41,769 bases of DNA from Methanosarcinales archaeon (GTDB taxonomy: Archaea > Halobacteriota > Methanosarcinia > Methanosarcinales > Methanocomedenaceae), in the NCBI GenBank assembly GCA_030600695.1, contig JAUVLO010000002.1, positions 1 to 41,769 of the forward strand, in the 5' to 3' direction. The number at the start of each line of letters is the position of its first letter. Positions within the stretch are counted from its first letter, which is position 1. A program made the position numbers and the translations under genes. Below the pieces are notes generated by a model. The model saw nothing but the letters and a program-made list of their open reading frames with translations, was not told where the DNA came from and did no database searches. Below, in pieces: positions 35,611 to 41,769 of the stretch.

Positions 35611-36102
35611 ATGGCGAAAAAATATACCCGTAAAGGTCACAAGACCCGGTCAGCAGGCAGGTTCGGTGTCCGTTACGGCAGGAAGAACCGGAAACTGGTT
35701 GCCGATATCGAAGAACGTATGAGACAGGGATATAAATGTCCAAGGTGCGGTATTGTTGCAATCCGCCGTACCGATACTGGTATCTGGAACTGTAAGAAAT
35801 GTGATTATACCTTTTCAGGCGGTACATATGTACCAAAGACATCTGTAGGGCTTGTTGCAGCAAGGTCTGTCAAGAAGGCAATGGAACTCGGCATGGTCTA
35901 TGAGGAACTGGAAGATATCACACCCGGGACCATTGAAGCTGAAGAGACTTCCCCTAAAGTGGAAACTAAAGTAGATGCTGTACCAGAAGTTACAACTGAT
36001 GTTGAAGCAGAAGTTGAAATGGATGCACAAGTAGATACAGTAGTGGATACTGAAGTGGAAATAGATACTACAGCTACGGATATTGCAGACGACACATTAT
36101 AG
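35611..36102 (+). CDS. rpl37ae: Large ribosomal subunit protein eL43 (L37Ae) with acidic tail
   Basis: Residues 1-97 are L37Ae: 'KKYTRKGHKTRSAGRFGVRYGRKNRKLVADIEERM', the zinc ribbon 'CPRCG...CKKCDYTFSGG' and 'ARSVKKAM'. Normal archaeal L37Ae is about 70-95 aa; here a 65-residue acidic low-complexity tail of Val-Glu-Asp-Thr repeats ('VEAEVEMDAQVDTVVDTEVE') follows. The frame is continuous to a TAG at 36102. It lies 4 bases after rrp42, as in other archaea. Confidence 0.95.
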   Translation: MAKKYTRKGHKTRSAGRFGVRYGRKNRKLVADIEERMRQGYKCPRCGIVAIRRTDTGIWNCKKCDYTFSGGTYVPKTSVGLVAARSVKKAMELGMVYEELEDITPGTIEAEETSPKVETKVDAVPEVTTDVEAEVEMDAQVDTVVDTEVEIDTTATDIADDTL

Positions 36103-36124
36103 ATAATTCACAGGTGACTGATAA

Positions 36125-36262
36125 ATGGTATATTTCTGCACTCGTTGTAAGCGTCTGGTCGAGATCGACTATGAAGCTATGGGTATCCGATGTCCTTATT
36201 GCGGACACCGCATACTGATAAAACAAAGACCCACCGTGGTGAAAAGGGTGGAAGCAGTCTAA
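36125..36262 (+). CDS. rpoP: DNA-directed RNA polymerase subunit P (Rpb12-like)
   Basis: This 45-aa gene is missing from the ORF track. It encodes '[20 protein letters not shown]' and '[16 protein letters not shown]', with two CxxC pairs forming the zinc ribbon of RpoP, the smallest subunit of archaeal RNA polymerase. 'AGGTGA' sits upstream of the ATG. It is within the superoperon between rpl37ae and the Pcc1-like gene. Confidence 0.96.
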   Translation: MVYFCTRCKRLVEIDYEAMGIRCPYCGHRILIKQRPTVVKRVEAV

Positions 36263-36344
36263 CGTAAGGTTATTTGCAGGAGGGAACGGGATACTCTCCA
36301 TTTTTTTATTTTTACCTTCCCATGACTATAAAGGGGAGTTTGGT

Positions 36345-36584
36345 CTGGAAATTAAATCCGAGTTTGTTTTTGAAATGGATGGGAACGTTCAGGTAGTGTA
36401 CTGGTCCCTCAAGCCTGAGCTGGATGCTGCTCATCAACGCAGTACCACAGAACTGGGGGTGCAGGGTAATTCACTGGTTCTAAGGATATGTTCCGGGGAT
36501 CTGGTATCTATGAGGGCAGCATTGAACGGATGGCTGCGACTTATAAGGATAGCGGATGAAATGAATGCGGCAATAGAAAGTTAG
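36345..36584 (+). CDS. KEOPS subunit Pcc1-like protein
   Basis: The frame reads 'LEIKSEFVFEMDGNVQVVYWSLKPELDAAHQRSTTEL', then 'SLVLRICSGDLVSMRAALNGWLRLI', the Pcc1 fold of KEOPS, which makes t6A in tRNA. The track start (ATG 36375) would remove strand beta-1. Upstream in frame there is no ATG, GTG or TTG; a CTG at 36345 has 'GGGGAG' six bases before it and would restore an about 79-aa protein. I place the start there with limited certainty. The superoperon position fits Pcc1. Confidence 0.72.
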   Translation: MEIKSEFVFEMDGNVQVVYWSLKPELDAAHQRSTTELGVQGNSLVLRICSGDLVSMRAALNGWLRLIRIADEMNAAIES

Positions 36585-36637
36585 AAGTACTATTGTGGCA
36601 TGAATGAAATCAAATTGATATGAATAGGTGAATTTTA

Positions 36638-37000
36638 ATGAGCGGAGAATTACCACCACAGGTCCAGAACCAGCTTGCCCAATTGCAGCAGGTACAGCAA
36701 CAGGCCCAGGCTTTGGCGCAGCAAAAAAACCAGTTAGAGATCATGCTAAAAGAGTCTGACATGGCCCTTGAGGAACTTGGAAAGATAAATGGGGATGCAA
36801 CTGTTTTTAAGAATATTGGCAACTTGATGATAAAAGCCGAGAAAGGCAATGTTGTCGAGGATTTAAAGGAAAAGAAAGAAACCCTTGATCTTAGACTCCA
36901 GACAATTGTCAGGCAGGAAGAGCGGATCCATAAGAGATTTACACAATTACAGGAACAACTCAAAACGTCTGTGGGTTCACCTGGAATGCATGCTGAATAA
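36638..37000 (+). CDS. pfdB: Prefoldin beta subunit
   Basis: This 120-aa protein is mostly coiled coil, with two long helices ('LPPQVQNQLAQLQQVQQQAQALAQQKNQLEIML' and 'LKEKKETLDLRLQTIVRQEERIHKRFTQLQEQL') joined by a beta hairpin ('ATVFKNIGNLMIKAEKGNV'). It forms the alpha2beta4 chaperone that delivers unfolded proteins to the thermosome. It follows the Pcc1 gene, a common archaeal order. Confidence 0.95.
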   Translation: MSGELPPQVQNQLAQLQQVQQQAQALAQQKNQLEIMLKESDMALEELGKINGDATVFKNIGNLMIKAEKGNVVEDLKEKKETLDLRLQTIVRQEERIHKRFTQLQEQLKTSVGSPGMHAE

Positions 37001-37026
37001 ATTCCAGCTTTTGTAGGTATCAGACC

Positions 37027-37986
37027 ATGGAAGTCGATGAGTTCGGTTTTTATAACCGGCTCCTGGATTATTCAAATATCCTATTTCTCTGTCACCGGAA
37101 TGCAGACCCGGATGCAATAGGAAGTGCCTATACGTTAGCTGAAGCTGTAGGGGGAGTCGTGGGACTGGTAGATGGATGCAACCGTGTTGGCAAGATGTTG
37201 GTCAATGCACTTGAGATCAATGTGGTTGTAGATCCTGATCCTTCCAATTATGATTTTACTGTAGTTGTGGATACAAGTACTCATGCGCAGCTTAATGATA
37301 TAAAGTTAACAAAATACGCTGTCGTAGACCATCATTCCACGTGCTCAATAAAGGATGATGCTGAATTTTATATACACAGGTGTGCCAGTTCTACTGCAGA
37401 AATTGTGTTTGAAATAATCAAGAGTATGGGTGCTCCTGTCATGAGGAAGTCTGCCATGTCCCTCATTACCGGTATTATCACTGATACAGGTAATTTTAAA
37501 TATGCTTCACCCCAGTCATTCAGGACACTGGCTGAGATTATCGAGACCAGCGGAGTGGAATACGGGGAAGTGGTGGATATATTAGCTTCCACGCCCCAGG
37601 ATATCAGTATGAGGATAGCCATCCTGAAAGCTGCAATGAGGGCGCAGATCCAGCGGGTGGGCGAACATATCATTGCTATCAGTACTATAAGTTCTTTCGG
37701 CGGTACTGCGGCAGGTATGTTGACCCATATCGGTGCAGATGTGTCCTTTGTGGGTGCTGAGAAAGAAGGTGTTACCAGGATCAGCGGCCGGGCAAGACGC
37801 ACTGCTATTGAGGATGGTGTGAACTTGGGGCAGATCATGCAGGAGGTTAGTAAGGAGCATGGCGGTACTGGCGGGGGACATGATGGTGCCGCAGGGCTGG
37901 ATGTGGAAGGGGGAGATGTCCAGGCGATACTTAAAAGCTGTCTGGATATGACTGTAGGGATACTGCAGCAGCATAAAAACGGGTGA
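37027..37986 (+). CDS. DHH/DHHA1 family phosphoesterase
   Basis: This 319-aa protein has the DHH motifs 'CHRNADPDAIGSAYTL', 'VVVDTST' and 'AVVDHHST', followed by a DHHA1 domain with 'GGTGGGHDGAAGLD'. Members are nanoRNases, cyclic-di-AMP phosphodiesterases or single-strand exonucleases; which activity applies here is unclear. It closes the exosome superoperon. Confidence 0.9.
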   Translation: MEVDEFGFYNRLLDYSNILFLCHRNADPDAIGSAYTLAEAVGGVVGLVDGCNRVGKMLVNALEINVVVDPDPSNYDFTVVVDTSTHAQLNDIKLTKYAVVDHHSTCSIKDDAEFYIHRCASSTAEIVFEIIKSMGAPVMRKSAMSLITGIITDTGNFKYASPQSFRTLAEIIETSGVEYGEVVDILASTPQDISMRIAILKAAMRAQIQRVGEHIIAISTISSFGGTAAGMLTHIGADVSFVGAEKEGVTRISGRARRTAIEDGVNLGQIMQEVSKEHGGTGGGHDGAAGLDVEGGDVQAILKSCLDMTVGILQQHKNG

Positions 37987-38049
37987 ATTTTGCGGCTGTT
38001 TTGAAGATTGAGCTGAAAAAGTATTCACATCACATTATCCAATTTCAAA

Positions 38050-38060
38050 ACATATTTATA
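38050..38060 (+). promoter_or_regulatory. TATA box possibly driving the structured RNA before moaD
   Basis: 'catatttatag' in the DHH-moaD gap would place a transcription start near 38083, ahead of the hairpins. Confidence 0.35.
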
Positions 38061-38098
38061 GATATTTTTAGTTTATGACAGATTATTTACCCCTATGA

Positions 38099-38210
38099 AC
38101 TTTATAATCTGGGTATATCCCATACCTATAGGATGTATGGGTATGTTGGGGTAGCGCAGGCCGATGTCTGTGAAGTACCGGGTAACTCTCATAGTGAAAA
38201 AAACCCGAAG
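38099..38210 (+). ncRNA. Candidate structured RNA upstream of moaD
   Basis: No coding frame fills the 250-base gap. CCCATAC (38119-38125) pairs with GTATGGG (38135-38141), while CATACC (38121-38126) could instead pair with GGTATG (38140-38145) or GGTAT (38112-38116). CGGGT (38179-38183) pairs with ACCCG (38203-38207). The region is GC-richer than its flanks. It could be a separate small RNA or a regulator of the moaD-moeA operon; no known class was recognised. Confidence 0.35.
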
Positions 38211-38211
38211 G

Positions 38212-38223
38212 AAATATTTATAA
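38212..38223 (+). promoter_or_regulatory. TATA box of moaD-moeA
   Basis: 'aaatatttataa' lies about 30 bases before ATG 38249, predicting a nearly leaderless transcript. Confidence 0.5.
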
Positions 38224-38248
38224 TTAGAGCAATATCTTGAGAGGTCAT

Positions 38249-38521
38249 ATGGTTAAAGTTACAATAAAATTATTCGCAAACCTCAGGGAACATGTCGGAA
38301 AAGCAAAAATCGAAGCCGACGGCAGTGATCTTCGAGAAGTGATAGACATTCTCACAGGGAAATATCACGGTCTTGGAGAACTGATCATAAAAAACGGCGA
38401 GATACATCCGTTCATCCATGTTATGGTCAACGGCATCAGTGTAAAGGACAAGGACGGCCTGGACACTGTACTTAACGCGGGGGACGAGATTGCCTTATTC
38501 CCGCCCGTATCCGGCGGCTGA
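38249..38521 (+). CDS. moaD: MoaD/ThiS-family ubiquitin-like sulfur carrier
   Basis: This 90-aa beta-grasp protein ends in the diglycine 'PPVSGG' that is activated as thiocarboxylate. 'VTIKLFANLREHVGKAKIEADG' and 'LNAGDEIALFPP' are typical of MoaD/SAMP. The ATG at 38249 with 'GAGG' upstream replaces the TTG of the track. It overlaps nothing and is followed eight bases later by moeA, so molybdopterin synthesis is its likeliest use. Confidence 0.92.
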   Translation: MVKVTIKLFANLREHVGKAKIEADGSDLREVIDILTGKYHGLGELIIKNGEIHPFIHVMVNGISVKDKDGLDTVLNAGDEIALFPPVSGG

Positions 38522-38529
38522 GGGAAATT

Positions 38530-39714
38530 ATGGATAAACTGTTCAGGTCGCGTGTGGATTTGGATACTGCAGGAAAGACTTTTTTCGATACAATCCAGCC
38601 GATAAAAAGTATCGAGAGCATCCCGATCGAAAATGCTGAAAGCAGGGTGCTTGCTTCTGAAGTGGTTGCCGAATGTGACGTGCCCCATTACAGGCGTGCT
38701 GCCATGGACGGGTATGCAGTGAAAGCTGCCGATACCCTTGGTGCATCTACATCATCACCGATCGTCTTTACACTTACAGAAAATGATGTTAGTCCTGACA
38801 CCTGCCAGAGGGTGCATACCGGTTCGGCCATGCCCCCTGGTGCTGATGCCGTTGTGATGCTGGAGGATACCAGATCTATGGACGGTGTTGTAGAGGTTAT
38901 GGCACAGGTACACCCGGAAAAACATGTAGGTGGGATAGGTGAAGATGTGGCCGCCGGAGAGCGACTTTTCAGTACCGGACACCAGCTGCGTCCCTGGGAC
39001 CTGGCAGTACTGGCATCAACCGGTATCGTGGATGTAGAGGTATTCCACAGGCCACTGGTTACGATTATACCGACAGGTGAAGAAGTTGTGGAAAGGGGGG
39101 CACCCCTGGAGTCCGGACAGGTATGGGAGACCAACAGCCTGATGACTGCCTCCTTTGTCAAGAGAATGGGCGGCATCCCCAGGATCAGCAAGATAGTCAC
39201 CGATGACCCACAACTCATAGAGCAATCCATACTGGCAGGGTCAGATGCCGATATGATCATCATCAGCGGCGGCACGTCAGTGGGTGAGCGCGACCATGTA
39301 CCTGCTGCCATAGAAGCCTTAGGTGAACTGCTGGTACACGGCGTGGCTATTAGCCCGGGCAAACCAACGGCCCTGGGAGTTGTGGATAATAAGCCAGTGC
39401 TTTGTATGCCAGGTTATCCTGTTGCGGGTCTTATTGCACTTTTGGTGTTCGGGGAGGAGGCTATCAGGATACTCGGACATTTCCCAAAACAGCCGCCGAC
39501 AGTGATACGGTTACCTCTTAAGGAAAAGATCACATCACGCCAGGGATATCACACTTATGTGCGTGTACAAATAAGGCAGGGAGAGGTTGAACCACTAATG
39601 GCATCGGGTGCCGGGATACTGAGCTCAGTTGCCAGGGCCGATGGATATGTGGTAGTGCCGCCCAATATCGAAGGATACGGGGCAGGCACTGTAGTTGATG
39701 TTTTTTTATTCTAA
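38530..39714 (+). CDS. moeA: Molybdopterin molybdenumtransferase MoeA
   Basis: MoeA (394 aa) inserts molybdate or tungstate into adenylylated molybdopterin. 'DVPHYRRAAMDGYAVKA', 'TGSAMPPGADAVVMLED', the MoCF domain 'IIISGGTSVGERDHVPAAIEALG', and 'PGKPTALGV...CMPGYPVAG' are family motifs. The end has the MoeA_C domain. No extra substrate-binding domain is fused, unlike some archaeal MoeA. It overlaps the convergent AIM24 gene by 4 bases. Confidence 0.95.
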   Translation: MDKLFRSRVDLDTAGKTFFDTIQPIKSIESIPIENAESRVLASEVVAECDVPHYRRAAMDGYAVKAADTLGASTSSPIVFTLTENDVSPDTCQRVHTGSAMPPGADAVVMLEDTRSMDGVVEVMAQVHPEKHVGGIGEDVAAGERLFSTGHQLRPWDLAVLASTGIVDVEVFHRPLVTIIPTGEEVVERGAPLESGQVWETNSLMTASFVKRMGGIPRISKIVTDDPQLIEQSILAGSDADMIIISGGTSVGERDHVPAAIEALGELLVHGVAISPGKPTALGVVDNKPVLCMPGYPVAGLIALLVFGEEAIRILGHFPKQPPTVIRLPLKEKITSRQGYHTYVRVQIRQGEVEPLMASGAGILSSVARADGYVVVPPNIEGYGAGTVVDVFLF

Positions 39715-40439
39715 TCGCCGAGAAGTTTGCCGATTGACAGGCCGCCACCGCCGCTACTACCCGTATCCCCTAATGGGAGGTGGGGTCCAAGGGCAGCCGC
39801 CAGGTTGGAGATGCTGAGTGACTGGATGATTACCTTGCCAGGTCCTGTAAGTGATGTCAGGAACAGGCCTTCACCGCCGAACAGTGATGTCTTGATGCCG
39901 CCTGCCCTTGTAATGTCATACTGGACAGATGATTCGAACCCGACTACTGAGCCTGTATCCACTTTCAGGGTCTCACCGGGCTGCAGCTCTTTTACTACAA
40001 AGTCGCCGCAGGCGTGAATGAACACTGTGCCCTGTCCGCTGTATTTCTGGAGTATGAACCCTTCTCCGCCAAAGAATCCTGTACCAAGCTTTTTGGTAAA
40101 GGCTATGTCCATGTCAACTCCATTTTCTGCACACAGGAATGCATCCCGCTGCGCCAGGAATTCGTTGCCGGGGCTGATAGGTATTGCTTCGATCTTACCT
40201 GGGACATTGCCTCCGAATGCTACAAATCCATCACCCTGGGACGTGAATTCGGTAATAAAGAATGATTCGCCGCTGACCATGCGCTTAAAGCCTTTCATAA
40301 GACCGCCTTTGGCCTTGGCCTGCATGTCGATGTTACTGCTCATGTGGTTCATGGCACCTGCTTCGGCATAGACTGTTTCGCCTCCTTGTAGGTGAAGTGT
40401 TACCAGCTGGAGATTGTTTCCTGTTATTTCATATTCCAT
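39711..40439 (-). CDS. AIM24/TIGR00266 family protein
   Basis: This 242-aa protein has the beta-rich AIM24 (DUF124) repeats: 'GETVYAEAGAMNHMSSNIDM', 'FITEFTSQGDGFVAFGGNVPGKI', 'LGTGFFGGEGFILQKYSGQGTVF' and 'TSLFGGEGLFLTSLTGPG', with a glycine-rich end. The family is widespread but without firm function. 'GGAGG' precedes the ATG. Confidence 0.9.
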   Translation of the reverse strand: MEYEITGNNLQLVTLHLQGGETVYAEAGAMNHMSSNIDMQAKAKGGLMKGFKRMVSGESFFITEFTSQGDGFVAFGGNVPGKIEAIPISPGNEFLAQRDAFLCAENGVDMDIAFTKKLGTGFFGGEGFILQKYSGQGTVFIHACGDFVVKELQPGETLKVDTGSVVGFESSVQYDITRAGGIKTSLFGGEGLFLTSLTGPGKVIIQSLSISNLAAALGPHLPLGDTGSSGGGGLSIGKLLGD

Positions 40440-40593
40440 TATTTATTTCCTCCAATGCGGTTTTTGTGTTACACATTGTATGTATTTAGTGGCATATAGA
40501 GATTATTAAAGAAGTCGCTGGTATGAAACTGGAAGGTCAGGGGCATTAAAATGGATGCTCCTGTTTTAGATATGCTCTTTTTGAACGTCCGGG

Positions 40594-40656
40594 TTATTCT
40601 TCAGCCGCTTCCTCAACGTTTTCTGCAGCTTATTTAGCTACTTCTTCCGTTGACTC
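40594..40656 (-). pseudogene. In-frame acidic tail remnant beyond the rps6e stop
   Basis: Following the S6e TAA in the same frame the codons read ESTEEVAK, TAA, AAENVEEAAEE, TAA. This looks like the acidic tail of S6e interrupted by two stops. It is not a separate gene. Confidence 0.6.
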
Positions 40657-41061
40657 TTAGTCCGTCCCCTCTTCCCCAGCCCCGCCGCCAAGTAATTCAT
40701 CAATGGACTTGCTGCCATATTCCTCTACGAGCACATTGATCTGGCTGACATCAGATGAAATCTCTTCACCCCTCATGGTCTTGCGGCGCCTCATACCTTT
40801 AACAGCTGAATTGAAACCCACTCCACCAGTCACAAGTATCTTTCGCCTGGGTGAACCGGGAAGACCCCTGCGCATGGGAAAACCGCCCTTATCAGTCCCG
40901 CCCTTTATTTTCAGGGAATAGCCAGGAAGACCTACAGTGTCCCCGCTTACTACATCACCTATACTTTTACCTATGAAACCATTAGCATGGCTGCCAGAAA
41001 CCTCTATCTGGTGTGCCAATCCTGTTTTGCTGTCTGAAACTATAATTCGAAAATCTGCCAT
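40657..41061 (-). CDS. rps6e: Small ribosomal subunit protein eS6 (S6e)
   Basis: This 134-aa protein shows 'ADFRIIVSDSKTGLAHQIEVSG', 'FIGKSIGDVVSGD', 'LKIKGGTDKGGFPMRRGLPGSPRRKILVTGG' and 'GMRRRKTMRGEEIS', the S6e core. 'GGAG' precedes the ATG. The frame ends 'EEGTD', and 20 further in-frame codons of acidic type follow the stop (see 40594-40656). Confidence 0.96.
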   Translation of the reverse strand: MADFRIIVSDSKTGLAHQIEVSGSHANGFIGKSIGDVVSGDTVGLPGYSLKIKGGTDKGGFPMRRGLPGSPRRKILVTGGVGFNSAVKGMRRRKTMRGEEISSDVSQINVLVEEYGSKSIDELLGGGAGEEGTD

Positions 41062-41251
41062 TCATTAACTCCTTTATGGGATTATTATCATTATTTGAAA
41101 TCAAATACGTGATTAATATCTGAGATATAACGGACTTAACAGGCTATAAACATATTTAATATTATCTAGGTAAGATGAGTTTTATCCCTGCTCCCGGATG
41201 TGCCTGACACAATTGGCAATTATTAACACATATTAGATGATGGAGATAAGT

Positions 41252-41769
41252 ATGAACCAGGACGGCCCGGTCATTGGCATCGACATCGGCGGCGCCAATA
41301 CCAAGATAGCTTCACACGATGGACAGATCACTGAACTGCATTATATTCCCCTGTGGAAGGATACCCGCCTGCCCGAAGTATTAGGGGAGATCATACACCG
41401 CCTCAAACCCGCAAAGGTTGGAGTGGTCATGACAGGGGAGCTGGCAGATTGTTTTACAGATAAGGAACAAGGTGTCAGTTTCATCATGAATGCCATAGAT
41501 GCTGTATTCCCGGGCGCACTGTACCTGAATAACAGGGGTGAGTTCATAGATCCAGGCGGCGATATCAGGTCACTGGCCGCAGCCAACTGGACCGCTTCAG
41601 CCCTGCTGGCAGGAAAAGGACGTGATTGCATATTCGCTGATGTGGGCAGCACAACTACCGACCTTATTCCGGTAAAGCACGGCCGCCCCCTGGCAGGTAC
41701 GACAGACTTCCAGCGGCTTGGACGCCATGAACTATTATACAGGGGCATACTCCGCACCAATATTGCAGC
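41252..41769 (+). CDS. mfnF: MfnF-like (H4MPT-linked C1 transfer pathway) protein, 5' part
   Basis: The N-terminal 172 residues are present; the gene runs off the window. It has the ASKHA phosphate site 'VIGIDIGGANTKIAS', then 'VVMTGELADCFTDKEQGVSFI' and 'CIFADVGSTTTDLIPV'. These mark the family once called H4MPT-linked C1-transfer pathway protein, including MfnF, which joins the furan and tyramine parts of methanofuran. 'GGAGATAAGT' lies upstream of the ATG. It supports a methanogen-type C1 metabolism. Confidence 0.85.
   Translation, partial: MNQDGPVIGIDIGGANTKIASHDGQITELHYIPLWKDTRLPEVLGEIIHRLKPAKVGVVMTGELADCFTDKEQGVSFIMNAIDAVFPGALYLNNRGEFIDPGGDIRSLAAANWTASALLAGKGRDCIFADVGSTTTDLIPVKHGRPLAGTTDFQRLGRHELLYRGILRTNIA

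Noticed and set aside
38150-38200. tRNA-like 'GGGGTAGCGCAGG' segment
   Set aside because: No cloverleaf, anticodon arm or TTC loop can be drawn.
40594-40659. Selenocysteine or pyrrolysine recoding in S6e
   Set aside because: The stops are TAA, not TGA or TAG, so decay of a tail is more likely.

Overview
This is archaeal DNA from the methanogen/ANME side of Halobacteriota. Supporting genes are the RNA exosome superoperon, PAN and the proteasome alpha subunit, archaeal SepF, RNase P proteins, EndA, ribosomal proteins L37e, L15e, L37Ae and S6e, an LSm protein and RpoP. The last gene is a methanofuran-biosynthesis (MfnF-like) gene, two relics resemble the C-terminus of methanogen-type seryl-tRNA synthetase, and an 11-heme cytochrome with a PGF-CTERM tail sits beside a membrane cytochrome b. 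The last pair fits a cytochrome-rich Methanosarcinales or ANME-2-type archaeon; that placement is inference.

Region by region: 1-3944 is a type I restriction-modification locus (hsdR end, hsdS, hsdM) with a HEPN/nucleotidyltransferase pair inserted between hsdS and hsdM. 3945-5229 is a scrap zone: two decayed serS 3' ends in direct repeat around a HicAB pair, plus an inverted-repeat element. 5230-7027 encodes an ABC exporter. 7040-9038 (minus) is lsm, rpl37e and purF. 9340-17954 is housekeeping: a PUA protein, sepF-zpr1, DUF356, MBF1, PAN, a membrane protein with a Roadblock protein, argD-hisC, an AK6-type kinase and a CDP-alcohol phosphatidyltransferase. 18361-21227 (minus) is porCDAB, followed by a PHP protein, the cytochrome pair, MoaB, DUF1786, EndA, two tiny ferredoxins, asd and L15e. 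29767-37986 is the exosome/proteasome/RNase P superoperon from COG1325 to a DHH phosphoesterase. 38000-41769 holds a candidate structured RNA, moaD-moeA, an AIM24-like gene, S6e and the truncated mfnF-like gene.

The most unusual signals are: (1) start-codon regions that have been tandemly duplicated, above all four copies of the first ~29 bases of the AK6 gene, which produce ATGA-linked mini-reading frames; (2) acidic C-terminal tails on PsmA, Rrp41 and L37Ae, and an S6e tail interrupted in frame by two TAA codons; (3) a 57-base two-hairpin element present twice between convergent genes; (4) tetrapeptide repeats inserted in MoaB; (5) a Pcc1 gene without a usual start codon; (6) a foldable region upstream of moaD. 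I worked by eye without database searches, so family names rest on motifs and synteny.
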